A stretch of DNA of 26,321 bases from Gallionella sp. (GCA_030645955.1 JAUSMR010000150.1:1-26321), one strand, 5' to 3'. Shown: positions 8,894 to 20,031, counted from the first letter of the stretch. A program made the numbers and translations. The notes: generated by a model not told the origin, from the letters alone.

Positions 8894-10081
8894 TCAGGTC
8901 TTCGTGGTGTCCGGGACTTCTTTGGCCAGGACTAGCGCCCACTGCGTGACGATGGGGCCAATCACCTCCAGCAAGAGTGTGATGGCAGCCAAGGCAGCCA
9001 ATTCGTCCATGAGGCCGATACCCAAGTGGCGGGTCTGTTCCAGTAGCAAAATAACAAAGGCCGACAAGGGGGTCAGCGCCATCCCCGTCAGCAGCCCTTT
9101 GCGCCAGGTGATGCCGCTGACGCGCGCAAACGCGACTACGCCCGCTGTCTTCACCGCGAAGCGAACCGCCGTCAGCACCAAGGCAAGGCCGGCGCCAGCC
9201 ATTACCATAGGCCATTCCAGCGTGGCTGCCATGAATACGAACAACAGCACGGTCAGCAAATTTCCCAGCGCACCGAAATTTTGTTGAGCTTGGCTAAGTG
9301 CAATGCGCCGATGACGTGCCATCAGGCCAAAAGCCAATGCTGCCGGAACTGGCGAGAATTTGAGCGTATGGGTCAGTGCGACCAGAATAATCACCGCGAT
9401 CGCGAAGGCTACGGTGGCATCGCGCCCACTATTGCCCAGCTTTTTAAGTAAACCGGGCACGGCTATGCCAAAAAGGCCGCCAAGCGCGGCGGACACCAGC
9501 AGCACAACTAGGCTGTTCCACAGCGCGTGCAGAATATCCCCGGTGCTCTGAAACACCCAAAGACCAACGACAGCCTTGAAGGTAAATACGGCAAGCACGC
9601 AATTGAAGGCGGACAGGTGCAATATCCGCTCGGTCACTTGACCGGAACTGCGTTGCTCGTTCACGACACGCAACACACCCGCCGGTGAAGTGGCCATGGC
9701 GAGCGATGACAACAGCAGGGAGGAGATGAATGACATGCCAAACCACTGTGCGACAACGTACACGGCGGCAAAAGTGCTGCCAGCTTCAACCAGACTGGTA
9801 ACGCCAAGCCACGGGTTGGTGCGCAGCCAGCGCAGGTTGATGCGGTAGCCCAATTCAAACAGGATCAGGCCGAAGGCGATGTTTGCCAGCAACATGATGG
9901 CTCCGCCGTCCGATTGTGGCAGAAATCCGGTTTGTCCTGATGCCAGCAGGAAACCAACTATGCCGTAGCTGCTGATGCGCGGCATGCCGATCAAACGATG
10001 GGCGAACTCGCCGACTATCCATGCGAGAGCAAGGGCAAACGGCCATGCAAGATCATGAGGTATCGGCAGTAAATCCGGCAT
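8894..10081 (-). CDS. CPA2-like cation/proton antiporter homologue lacking the core aspartate
   Basis: A 395-residue polytopic membrane protein with CPA2 architecture and no cytosolic regulatory domain. Family features include [15 protein letters not shown] (about 35-49), [12 protein letters not shown] (about 72-83) and [12 protein letters not shown] (129-140). In the helix where CPA2 proteins carry Asp-Asp, Gln-Asp or Asn-Asp, this one reads [11 protein letters not shown], with Asn160-Cys161; the codons are aat tgc, so no acidic residue is present. Either ion coupling uses another residue or the protein has become a sensor or channel. It is followed after two bases by the GCS2-family ligase gene. 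The P-type ATPase gene ends 137 bp upstream, and I saw no strong promoter in that gap. The family call is good; transport activity is uncertain. Confidence 0.85.
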   Translation of the reverse strand: MPDLLPIPHDLAWPFALALAWIVGEFAHRLIGMPRISSYGIVGFLLASGQTGFLPQSDGGAIMLLANIAFGLILFELGYRINLRWLRTNPWLGVTSLVEAGSTFAAVYVVAQWFGMSFISSLLLSSLAMATSPAGVLRVVNEQRSSGQVTERILHLSAFNCVLAVFTFKAVVGLWVFQSTGDILHALWNSLVVLLVSAALGGLFGIAVPGLLKKLGNSGRDATVAFAIAVIILVALTHTLKFSPVPAALAFGLMARHRRIALSQAQQNFGALGNLLTVLLFVFMAATLEWPMVMAGAGLALVLTAVRFAVKTAGVVAFARVSGITWRKGLLTGMALTPLSAFVILLLEQTRHLGIGLMDELAALAAITLLLEVIGPIVTQWALVLAKEVPDTTKT

Positions 10082-10218
10082 CTCTAGTGAACTCGGCTGG
10101 CAACCGCAGGGTTCGGGCGGGAGTCTGATTGTGTCGGCATGACGGTAGAATATGCGGGTAATAGCTGGCCGTTATGCTAACACGCCTTGGGCTGATTGCA
10201 GCTTGCGTGCAATAACAC

Positions 10219-12847
<2,629 letters not shown>

Positions 12848-12858
<11 letters not shown>

Positions 12859-13852
12859 GATGGAAGAGAACCCAAGTGTTGAGGATATACAGCAGGAACA
12901 GCCCCAGGCTGATCCAGGTCAGGCCCAGCATAGTCCGCCCCTGCGGGCGGAACACCAGGCCGACGATTACCAGCGCGCTCATCATCACGGCGGTGAAGGC
13001 GGTCAGCGCGTGGCTGGCATCGACATGCGCGAGCAGCGGACCCTTGGCGTAAAACAGATCGTCAACCGCCAGGATGATGATGTCGAACAGGTTGCTGCCC
13101 AGCAGGTTGGCGATGGCCATGTCCAGCGCGCCGATGCGCAGCGCTGAGATCGTGACGGCGGCTTCGGGAGCCGAGGTCACTGCGGCCACCAGCAAGGTAC
13201 CGACAAAACTCTGCCCCCAGCCCATCATGTCGGCAATATCCTTGGCGACAAACGGCAGCCAGGAACCTGCCATCACCACCGCGATAGCCGCCCACGCGTA
13301 GCCTTTGACGGCGCTGCGCAGCGTGACACCGGGATAACGTTCGGCGCTCACCTCGACAAATTCGGACACGGTGCGGCGTTCGTAGCTGTACACGGCGCGC
13401 ATCGACACAAGATAGACCAGCAGGATGAACGGCGAGTAGAGTCCCACATGCCCGAATGCCGGACTCATGCCCGCGTGATCCAGCAACAGGCTGAAACCGG
13501 CAAAGGCTATCAGGATCGCGCCAAGGGAAGCAGACAGGATGTGCCCCTGCGCCGCGCGGCTGTAAAGCGTCTCGCGCTTGTACAACGCATCCAGCATCAC
13601 CAGAATGGCCAGATTGAACACCGTGCTGCCCAGCACGTCTCCTACCGCGATGTTCGGCGCGTTGGCAAAGGTGACGGCGGAAATGCCGGTCACCAGTTCG
13701 GGCAGCGAGGTGGCGGTAGACAACAGCAGGAGGCCGACCCAAGAAGCAGACATGCCGGTTTTTTCGGCGATGATGTCTCCATAGCGGGAAAGAAAGTAGC
13801 CCGCGTAGCCGATGACGACGAGACAAATCAGAAGTTGCAACCAGAGCAGCAT
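12848..13852 (-). CDS. Sodium/calcium exchanger family protein (CaCA)
   Basis: A 334-residue membrane protein with the two alpha-repeats of cation/Ca2+ antiporters. The first repeat has ATSLPELVTGISA (47-59) and GDVLGSTVFN (71-80); the second has VTSAPEAAVTISA (225-237) and ANLLGSNLFD (248-257). The acidic residues of these repeats bind Ca2+ in the family, and the protein normally exports Ca2+ driven by Na+ or H+ entry. I start it at 13852 because AAGGAGG lies eight bases upstream; an in-frame ATG at 13927 would add 25 polar residues with no family similarity. Its 3' end overlaps the P-type ATPase gene by 11 bp. A secondary exchanger with an ATP-driven pump gives low- and high-affinity export, perhaps of the same cation. 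Confidence 0.9.
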
Positions 13853-13860
13853 GTCAGGCA

Positions 13861-13867
13861 CCTCCTT
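13861..13867 (-). promoter_or_regulatory. Strong ribosome binding site of the CaCA exchanger gene
   Basis: AAGGAGG on the minus strand, eight bases before the ATG at 13852, is close to an ideal Shine-Dalgarno sequence. It decides the start in favour of 13852 over the in-frame upstream Met at 13927. Confidence 0.75.
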
Positions 13868-14070
13868 GCCGGGTGGACGGCGGAATAGTACAACAAGCCC
13901 GCAATTTGTTTTTGGGTCGTGCCGCATCGATCAGATGCAGGATCGACAAGACCACGCGATGCCGTCCGGGAGGATGATTGTCGTCGTGTAGGATTAAGCC
14001 CGCAAACTGCTGTAAACAATTGGTGGGCTTTGCCGGTCAAGCGCCTTGCGTGAATTTTTGAGACAGACTC

Positions 14071-14364
14071 TTAACCCGCTTCAGCCTCAGATGCCGCGTC
14101 TCCTGCCTTGGCCTTGCGGGGCACGGTTTTCGGATCGCAGGTGATGGGGCGATATATCTCGACGCGGTCGCCGTCATTGAGTACGGTGTCCAGCTTGCTG
14201 ATCTTGCTGAAGATACCCACTTTTTGCTGTTCCAGATTGATCTCGGGAAACTGCTTGAGGATACCCGAGCGTTCGATGGCATCCTGGATCGTGGCGCCGT
14301 CGGGCAGCACGACATCAATCCACACCTGGCGATGCGGCAGGGCGTAAGCGATTCCGATTTTCAT
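14071..14364 (-). CDS. rnfH: RnfH family protein (ubiquitin-like, Rnf accessory)
   Basis: A 97-residue protein of the RnfH/UPF0125 family, a small beta-grasp fold of the ThiS/MoaD type whose exact role is not established. The sequence starts MKIGIAYALPHRQVWIDVVL, with a later FSKISKLDTVLNDGDRVEIYRPI motif typical of the family, and ends in an Ala/Glu/Lys-rich tail. I prefer the ATG at 14364, preceded by GAG nine bases upstream; a GTG at 14385 would overlap rnfE. It is the last gene of the rnf operon, ten bases after rnfE. In E. coli this gene is far from the rsx operon, whereas a terminal rnfH is described for the nitrogen-fixation-linked rnf operons of Rhodobacter and Azotobacter. Confidence 0.9.
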   Translation of the reverse strand: MKIGIAYALPHRQVWIDVVLPDGATIQDAIERSGILKQFPEINLEQQKVGIFSKISKLDTVLNDGDRVEIYRPITCDPKTVPRKAKAGDAASEAEAG

Positions 14365-14374
14365 GGCTGTTTTC

Positions 14375-15049
14375 TCATGCGGCACTGTGGGCGCCGCCCA
14401 TCTGGATGGCTTTGCCGGCGCGCACGTCCAGCATGCGTTTGCCGACCACCAGCAGACCGAGGACCAGAAACCCGCCGGGCGGCAGGATCATCATCAATAT
14501 GCCCGTATCGGAGGGCAACAAGCGCATTTCCATGAACTTGAAGGCGGGTCCAAACAACAGAGAAGCATCGGCGAACAGGGTGCCTACACCAACGATCTCA
14601 CGCACCGCGCCGATGCAGGTGAGAGCGAAGGTGAAGCCGAGGCCCATGAACAGACCGTCCATCAGCGAGGGCAGCGTCGAATTCTTGCCGGCGAAAGCCT
14701 CGAGGCGGGCAAGCGGCAGGCAGTTGGACACGATCAGCGGAATGAACATGCCCAGCACCTTGTAAAGCTCGTGCATCCACGCATTCATGAAGAGGTCCAC
14801 CAGCGTCACCATGGAGGCGACGACCAGGATGAATACCGGGATGCGCACCTCCTGGGTGATATGGTTGCGGAACATGCCCACCAGCATGCTTGATGCGGCC
14901 ATCACCGCCGCTGTCGCCAGCCCCATGCCCAACCCGTTGGTGGCAGTGCCCGTCATGGCCATGGCCGGGCACATGCCCAGCAGCATGGCGAACACACCAT
15001 TGTTCTCCCATAAGCCATCGCGGACGATGGTTTTATATTGCGTCGTCAT
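14375..15049 (-). CDS. rnfE: Rnf electron transport complex subunit E
   Basis: A 224-residue integral membrane subunit of the Rnf/Rsx complex, homologous to RnfA and to NqrD of Na+-NQR. Six helices are evident. Cys27 in GMCPAMAM and Cys110 in IVSNCLPLAR are the conserved half-membrane cysteines that, with the RnfA pair, bind an intramembrane [2Fe-2S] cluster in the solved Rnf/Nqr structures. The ATG at 15049 directly abuts the TAA of rnfG (taaatg), which implies coupled translation. rnfH follows. Confidence 0.95.
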   Translation of the reverse strand: MTTQYKTIVRDGLWENNGVFAMLLGMCPAMAMTGTATNGLGMGLATAAVMAASSMLVGMFRNHITQEVRIPVFILVVASMVTLVDLFMNAWMHELYKVLGMFIPLIVSNCLPLARLEAFAGKNSTLPSLMDGLFMGLGFTFALTCIGAVREIVGVGTLFADASLLFGPAFKFMEMRLLPSDTGILMMILPPGGFLVLGLLVVGKRMLDVRAGKAIQMGGAHSAA

Positions 15050-15682
15050 TTAATGCTCCTCCTTCATTGTTGCCTTGGGTGCGCTGAGATCCATCATATG
15101 TTCTTTGTTGGCAGCGAACAATTCAAGCCCCTTGCGGATGGCGTCAACCACGCCACGAGGCGTGATGGTGGCGCCGGCAAACTGGTCGAACTGGCCACCG
15201 TCTTTCTTCACCTTCCATTTTTCGGGCAGCGGATTATCCAGTGACAAACCGTCGAAGCGCAGTATCCAGTTGCTCTTCTTGACTTCCATTTTGTCGCCCA
15301 GGCCTGCGGTCTCCTTATGGGCGAGGACGCGCACGCCGAGGATCTTTCCTTGGGCATCCAGTCCCAGCATCAGCTTCATCTGTCCGGCATAGCCCGTGCC
15401 GAATATCTCATAGGCCAAACCGGTTACCTTGCCTTGCTTGGTGGCGCGATAGACGGTGATTTCCTTGTTGCGTTCATTCTTCATGGTGATGGCATCGTCG
15501 ACCAGATTGTTGTCGTGGATGCTGTCCGGGATCACCTGGCTGAGCGAGTTCAGCCTGTCTTCCAGGGCACGCGCCGCGATATCATCCACGGTAATGTGGT
15601 TGCTGGCGGCGAGCACGATCCCGAAGCCCAGGCAAAATGCGCCCAGAATTAATCCATGGCCCAGTGTGCGCTGCTTTTTCAT
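15050..15682 (-). CDS. rnfG: Rnf electron transport complex subunit G (covalent FMN)
   Basis: A 210-residue subunit with one N-terminal membrane helix (about 10-28) and a periplasmic FMN-binding domain, homologous to NqrC. The flavinylation site is AGATITP, with Thr172 in the acceptor position; the usual first residue Ser or Thr of S/T-G-A-T is Ala169 here. ApbE, encoded upstream in the same operon, would attach FMN through a phosphoester bond. The ATG at 15682 overlaps the rnfD stop by four bases, and AAGGA lies upstream. The length is normal for the family. Confidence 0.95.
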   Translation of the reverse strand: MKKQRTLGHGLILGAFCLGFGIVLAASNHITVDDIAARALEDRLNSLSQVIPDSIHDNNLVDDAITMKNERNKEITVYRATKQGKVTGLAYEIFGTGYAGQMKLMLGLDAQGKILGVRVLAHKETAGLGDKMEVKKSNWILRFDGLSLDNPLPEKWKVKKDGGQFDQFAGATITPRGVVDAIRKGLELFAANKEHMMDLSAPKATMKEEH

Positions 15683-16758
15683 GGCTTTTCCTTCAGCGGC
15701 TGCAACGGTTCACCTTTGCTGTTGCGCCCGAACGGGCGCGGGCGGGTGTACTGGTCGATGATCGGGGCCAGCCCGTTCATCAGCAGCACCGCGAAAGCCA
15801 CGCCTTCGGGGTAGCCGGCGAAGGTGCGGATCAGCCAGATCAGCACGCCGCAGCCCAGGCCGAATATCAATTGCCCTTTTTTCGATACCGGTGAAGTGAC
15901 GTAGTCGGTGGCGATGAAAAACGCCCCCAGGAAAGTGGCGCCGGATACCAGATGGAAACTGCCGGAGGCAAAGCGGGCAGGGTCGACGGCGTGGAATATC
16001 GCGGCCATCAGGAACAGCCCACCCATCACGCTCAACGGGATGTGCCACGAGATGATGCGCTTGACCATCAGGAACAGTCCACCGGCGAGGATCAGTATTG
16101 CCGAGGTCTCACCGAGGCTGCCAGCGCGGTAGCCGAACATCATGTCCATCAGGCTGGGGACATCCGCCATAGACTGAGTCACCGGGATGTGGCGCGATAG
16201 TTCGGTCTTGATGTGGCCCAGTGCCGAGGCCGCGCTCACCGCATCGGGCATGTGGCCACCGAAGGTGATGGCGATAGCCTCGAAAAATCCCGGCGCGCCG
16301 GATGAGAACAGCGGATGCGGCATGACCCATGCAGTCATCACCACGGGGAACGACACCAGCATGACAGTGCGTCCCACCATCGCGGGGTTGAATACGTTCT
16401 GGCCGAGGCCACCGAAGGCGTGTTTGGCCAGCGCGATCGCGAAAATCGCCCCCAGCACACCGATCCACCAGGGTGCCCAGGGCGGCAGGCTCATCGCCAG
16501 CAGCCAGCCGGTAAGTACAGCCGAACAGTCGCTGAGCGTCGCCACCACCGGCCGGTCGGCCAGCGCCAGACAAGCTGCTTCGACTGCCACGCAGGCGCCG
16601 ACTGTGACGGTGAACAACAGGATCGCCGGCCAGCCGAACAGGTAGAGATTGAAAACGGTGGCCGGCGCCAGCGCCAGCAGCACTGTGAACATGGTTCTCT
16701 GGACGCTGGTGGACGCGTGGGCGAACGGCCCGCTCTTTGTTATCGTTGCGATACTCAT
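15679..16758 (-). CDS. rnfD: Rnf electron transport complex subunit D
   Basis: A 359-residue membrane subunit, homologous to NqrB, thought to form much of the ion path and to carry a covalent FMN. About ten helices are visible, with family motifs GGLGQNVFNPAMVGRT (116-131) and GATFLGAFFIATDYVT in the C-terminal half. The FMN attachment region, normally D-x-x-T/S-G-A-T, reads DAVSAASAL: Ser175-Ala176-Ala177-Ser178. The acceptor threonine is therefore Ser178 (codon tcg). Its start overlaps the rnfC stop by four bases, and its own stop overlaps the rnfG start by four. It is otherwise a standard RnfD. Confidence 0.95.
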   Translation of the reverse strand: MSIATITKSGPFAHASTSVQRTMFTVLLALAPATVFNLYLFGWPAILLFTVTVGACVAVEAACLALADRPVVATLSDCSAVLTGWLLAMSLPPWAPWWIGVLGAIFAIALAKHAFGGLGQNVFNPAMVGRTVMLVSFPVVMTAWVMPHPLFSSGAPGFFEAIAITFGGHMPDAVSAASALGHIKTELSRHIPVTQSMADVPSLMDMMFGYRAGSLGETSAILILAGGLFLMVKRIISWHIPLSVMGGLFLMAAIFHAVDPARFASGSFHLVSGATFLGAFFIATDYVTSPVSKKGQLIFGLGCGVLIWLIRTFAGYPEGVAFAVLLMNGLAPIIDQYTRPRPFGRNSKGEPLQPLKEKP

Positions 16759-18251
16759 GCGTTGGCCTTTTCTTCGGTTGCAGCTTTCGCTTCCCCGCTA
16801 TTGCTAGACGGGGCACTGTCTGAAGCCGGTTTGCGAGCGGCCAATGCGGCGCGCTTTGCTTCGGCGGTTTTCTCCAGGCGGATAGCGCGCGCTTCAACCA
16901 GCGCCTTGACGTGTTCGTTCTTGCGGAGCTCACGATCCAGGTCGTTCAACATTCCCTTGGCGTAGTTGAAGTAGTGCACCAGCGGGATGTGCGATGGACA
17001 TACCCACGAGCAACTGCCGCATGAAAAACAATCCATCACGCCCAGCCTGGCGGCGCCTTCCAGATTATCCTTGCGGATAAAGGCGGCCAAATCTACCGGT
17101 GACAAGCCGCAGGGGCAGATGGTGACGCAACTGCCGCAACGGATGCAGGCGCTGGTTGGGCGGTCGTTGATCTCCCCGGCGGTGAGTGCCAGGATGCCCG
17201 AGGTGCCCTTGACCACCGGCACCTCAAGGCTGGGCAGCGGCTGGCCCATCATCGGCCCGCCGTTGACTACGCTCTCGGGACGGGCCGCAAAACCGCCGCA
17301 GAACTCGACCAGATCGGCTACCCGAGCACCGATGGGTGTCAAAATGTTGTTTGGTTCGCGTATGGCGCCGCCGCTCACTGTCACCACGCGTGCGACCAGC
17401 GGTCGGCTGAAACGAATGGCATGGTGCACGGCGCGGGCAGTGGCGACGTTGTGCACCACGATGCCAAGGTCTGCGGTGAGCTTGCGCGCCGGGGTCTCGA
17501 GGCCGGTGATTGCCTGCACCAGATGGCGCTCGGAACCCATCGGATACTGCACGGGCACACCGATCACTTCGACATTGGGAAAGGAGGAGGCCGCCCTGGT
17601 CATGATGTCGATTGCCTGCGGCTTGTTCTGTTCGATACCGATGATTACCCTGGGCGTGCCCAGCGCGTGGGCCATGATGCGTGCACCGTCGATTATTTCA
17701 TCTGGATACTCGCGCATCACCCGGTCATCGCAGGTCAGGTAAGGCTCGCACTCTGCGCCGTTGAGCAGCAGAATTTCGAGTTTCTTCTGGGTGCCAAGAT
17801 TCAGCTTCACCGCAGAGGGGAAGGCAGCGCCGCCCATGCCGACGATGCCCGCTTGCGCAACACGTTCGCTGATCGCATGCGGGTCGGCAGCGAAGGGATC
17901 GGCTATGGGTTCGGGCAGGCCAGCCCATTCGTCCTTGCCATCGGGCTCGAGGATGATGGTCGTCTGCGCCAACCCGGAAGGATGAGGAGCTGCCACCTCG
18001 GCCACCGCCTTGATGCGGCCAGAGGAGGGCGCGTGCTGGGGAGAGGACACGGCGCCGCCGCTGCGGGCGATCATCTGTCCTTTCTTGACCAGGTCACCCT
18101 CGGCTACCAGCACCTCGGCTGGTGCGCCTATGTGCTGTTGCAGCGGAATATAGAGCGCGGACGGCATCGGCAGGGCAACGATGGCTTTCTCGCTGGTTTG
18201 TTCCTTGCGGTAATCTGGATGGATGCCGCCGCGGATCGGGTAAAGTTTCAT
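16755..18251 (-). CDS. rnfC: Rnf electron transport complex subunit C (NADH-binding, 2x[4Fe-4S])
   Basis: A 498-residue peripheral subunit that exchanges electrons with NAD(H), related to the NuoF fold. It has an N-terminal barrel-sandwich region (about 1-105), the nucleotide/FMN loop GIVGMGGAAFPSAVK (135-149), an SLBB-type segment, and two ferredoxin motifs: Cys369, 372, 375, 379 and Cys408, 411, 414, 418. The tail after about residue 430 is a long Lys/Ala/Glu-rich extension, shorter than in the gammaproteobacterial RsxC proteins. AAGGA precedes the ATG at 18251. It is separated from rnfB by about 100 bp that carries a REP-like hairpin, the only sizeable gap inside the operon. Confidence 0.96.
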   Translation of the reverse strand: MKLYPIRGGIHPDYRKEQTSEKAIVALPMPSALYIPLQQHIGAPAEVLVAEGDLVKKGQMIARSGGAVSSPQHAPSSGRIKAVAEVAAPHPSGLAQTTIILEPDGKDEWAGLPEPIADPFAADPHAISERVAQAGIVGMGGAAFPSAVKLNLGTQKKLEILLLNGAECEPYLTCDDRVMREYPDEIIDGARIMAHALGTPRVIIGIEQNKPQAIDIMTRAASSFPNVEVIGVPVQYPMGSERHLVQAITGLETPARKLTADLGIVVHNVATARAVHHAIRFSRPLVARVVTVSGGAIREPNNILTPIGARVADLVEFCGGFAARPESVVNGGPMMGQPLPSLEVPVVKGTSGILALTAGEINDRPTSACIRCGSCVTICPCGLSPVDLAAFIRKDNLEGAARLGVMDCFSCGSCSWVCPSHIPLVHYFNYAKGMLNDLDRELRKNEHVKALVEARAIRLEKTAEAKRAALAARKPASDSAPSSNSGEAKAATEEKANA

Positions 18252-18291
18252 CTATTTATATTCCTTCAATCAATCACGCATAATTCGCGTG

Positions 18292-18353
18292 GTGTAGGAG
18301 CGGGCCATGCCCGCGAACAATCAAAATATCGCGGGCATGGCCCGCTCCTACAC
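18292..18353. repeat. REP-like perfect palindrome between rnfB and rnfC
   Basis: Two perfectly complementary 25-nt arms (18292-18316 and 18329-18353) flank a 12-nt loop. The arms contain GTAGGAGCGGGC and GCCCGC, strongly resembling the GTAGGAGC-type repetitive extragenic palindromes known in Pseudomonas and relatives. The right arm touches the last base of the rnfB stop codon. In the rnf transcript it would fold into a very stable hairpin 40 nt upstream of the rnfC start. No T-tract follows, so it is not a standard terminator. Confidence 0.85.
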
Positions 18354-18916
18354 TAATGCACATGCGCAACCTCTGGTTTGGTGTGTGTGGTCTCAATTTC
18401 GGGTTTGGGCCAATGCCAGTTGCGCAGCGTCACCGGCACCGGAAGCATCATGATGGCGTCAGTGGGGCAGACCTTGACGCATTTGCCGCAGCCGTGGCAT
18501 GCCTCGACGATGACCGCATGCATCAGCTTGTTGGCGCCCAGAATGGCATCCACCGAACATTCCCTGATGCAGCGGGTACAACCTATGCAGAGAGCTTCAT
18601 TTATGACGGCGTATTCCGGCCCCTTCTCCTCGTGCCCGGAGAGGTCGGCGGTGATGCCCAGCTTCTTGGCCAGCATCTCGGCTACCGCCTTGCCGCCGGG
18701 CGTGCACAGGGTTACCGCAGCCTCTCCCCGCGCCAGCGCAGCTGCGTACTGGCTGCAGCCGACATAGCCGCACTGGCCGCATTGCGAACCGGGCAGCATT
18801 TCCTTCAATTCCTCTTCCAGCGGGTTTTCTTTCACGGCAAGGAAGCGCGCCGCCACGCCGAGCAAGCCGCCCAGAACAACGCCCATTATTGTAAGACTGC
18901 CGATCGCGATCCACAT
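18353..18916 (-). CDS. rnfB: Rnf electron transport complex subunit B (ferredoxin-like)
   Basis: A 187-residue iron-sulfur subunit that accepts electrons from ferredoxin or flavodoxin. An N-terminal membrane helix (about 5-25) is followed by the Fe-S domain with Cys46, Cys49, Cys54 and Cys71, then two [4Fe-4S] motifs: Cys110, 113, 116, 120 and Cys140, 143, 146, 150. In the first of these the residue after the last Cys is Ser rather than Pro. The tail is His-rich and ends HVH. GAGGA precedes the ATG at 18916, and rnfA ends 11 bp upstream. Confidence 0.96.
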   Translation of the reverse strand: MWIAIGSLTIMGVVLGGLLGVAARFLAVKENPLEEELKEMLPGSQCGQCGYVGCSQYAAALARGEAAVTLCTPGGKAVAEMLAKKLGITADLSGHEEKGPEYAVINEALCIGCTRCIRECSVDAILGANKLMHAVIVEACHGCGKCVKVCPTDAIMMLPVPVTLRNWHWPKPEIETTHTKPEVAHVH

Positions 18917-18927
18917 AATCTATATCC

Positions 18928-19506
18928 TCAACTCGTCATTCCGGAGAAGCCCATGAACGCCAGCGCCAGCAGGCTGGCGACGATAAAGCCGATCGGCGGG
19001 CCGGCAAAAAGGCGGGGGGTTTCGGCCAACGCCAACCGTTCGCGCAGCCCGGCAAACATGACCATCACCAGGCTGTAGCCGATCGAAGAAGCAAATCCAA
19101 ACAGCGTGGCGTCGATGAAATTCATCTTGTGTTCAACCAGCAGAATGGCAATCCCCAGCACCGCGCAGTTGGTGGTAATCAGCGGCAGGTAGATGCCGAG
19201 CATCTGGAACAGATGCGGCGACACCTTCTTCACGGTCAGTTCGGTGAACTGTACGGCGGCGGCAATCACCATGATGAAGGTCACCGTGCGCAGATAGCCC
19301 AGGCCGAAGGGCTGCAGCAAATAGGCTTCGACCGCCCAGTCGGCCATCGACGAAACGGTGATCACGAAGGTGGTTGCCATGCCCATGCCGACGGCTGTGT
19401 CGATGCGTGTGGTGACGCCCATGAACGAGCACAGGCCGAGAAAGCGGGCGAGGATGACGTTATTGACCAGCGCCGCGCTTACAATCAAAAGTGCATATTC
19501 TTTCAT
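18928..19506 (-). CDS. rnfA: Rnf electron transport complex subunit A
   Basis: A 192-residue membrane subunit with six helices, homologous to RnfE and NqrE. Cys26 in LGLCSFMG and Cys114 in TTNCAVLG are the conserved cysteines for the shared intramembrane [2Fe-2S] cluster. The length equals that of E. coli RsxA within a residue or so. An AGGGA site precedes the ATG at 19506, 15 bp after rseC. It is the first of the seven rnf structural genes. Confidence 0.96.
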   Translation of the reverse strand: MKEYALLIVSAALVNNVILARFLGLCSFMGVTTRIDTAVGMGMATTFVITVSSMADWAVEAYLLQPFGLGYLRTVTFIMVIAAAVQFTELTVKKVSPHLFQMLGIYLPLITTNCAVLGIAILLVEHKMNFIDATLFGFASSIGYSLVMVMFAGLRERLALAETPRLFAGPPIGFIVASLLALAFMGFSGMTS

Positions 19507-19521
19507 TTTGCTATCCCTTGC

Positions 19522-20031
19522 CTATTCAAGATTACAAGTTTCGCCCGCACTGGCGCGGCGGAGAAAACGGGGAGCGAGATCTCCGCGGACCAACAGGCGA
19601 CCGGCACCCATGCGCGCAAACCACAGTCCGAGTGCGAGGCCCGCGAACATGGCGGCCATCGTGACGCCATCGCGGCCAGCTGCCCACTGTGCCAGCGCCC
19701 CGGCGATCAGCAGCGTAGCGAGAGGAATGACATAGGCGGTGATTGAGGCCTTGAGCAACGCGTTTTCGCGGATACCCACCACCACCCGTTCGCCGACCCT
19801 GAGGTCGGCATCGTTGACAAGCTGGAAGCGGCGAAGTTCGAGCCGGCTGGCCGTGGTGCCGATACCCTTGGCGCCGCATGCAGACGCCGAAGCACAGCTA
19901 CCGCAGCTGGTGGTTTGCTCGGGTACCAGCCATGCCCACTTGCCGTCGATCTCCACCACTTGCGCAATACCTTCGAGCATCGCGGGAGCGCTGAAATCCG
20001 TAGAGCTGTTCAGAGTGTCGGCCATGGTCAT
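19522..20031 (-). CDS. rseC: RseC/SoxR-reducing-system family protein
   Basis: A 169-residue inner-membrane protein of the RseC family. In E. coli RseC assists the Rsx (Rnf) complex in keeping SoxR reduced, but is encoded with rpoE. Here Cys43, Cys46 and Cys52 form the N-terminal cysteine-rich segment (CGSCASASAC), two helices span about 92-112 and 122-142, and there is an extra cysteine, Cys166, three residues before the end. The ATG at 20031 overlaps the apbE stop by four bases; Met18, at 19980, matches the usual family start but has no ribosome site, so I keep the longer form. Its place between apbE and rnfA supports a role in assembling or tuning Rnf. Confidence 0.9.
   Translation of the reverse strand: MTMADTLNSSTDFSAPAMLEGIAQVVEIDGKWAWLVPEQTTSCGSCASASACGAKGIGTTASRLELRRFQLVNDADLRVGERVVVGIRENALLKASITAYVIPLATLLIAGALAQWAAGRDGVTMAAMFAGLALGLWFARMGAGRLLVRGDLAPRFLRRASAGETCNLE

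Noticed and set aside
8892..9215. N-terminal extension of the GCS2-like protein
   Set aside because: The frame stays open but overlaps the antiporter gene in another frame; the extra residues look unnatural, and the conserved N terminus starts at the ATG at 8891.
13853..14070. Possible promoter or terminator between rnfH and the CaCA gene
   Set aside because: Short hairpins (5-6 bp) and partial hexamers such as TTGACC and TTTACA are present, but none has a good partner or T-tract.
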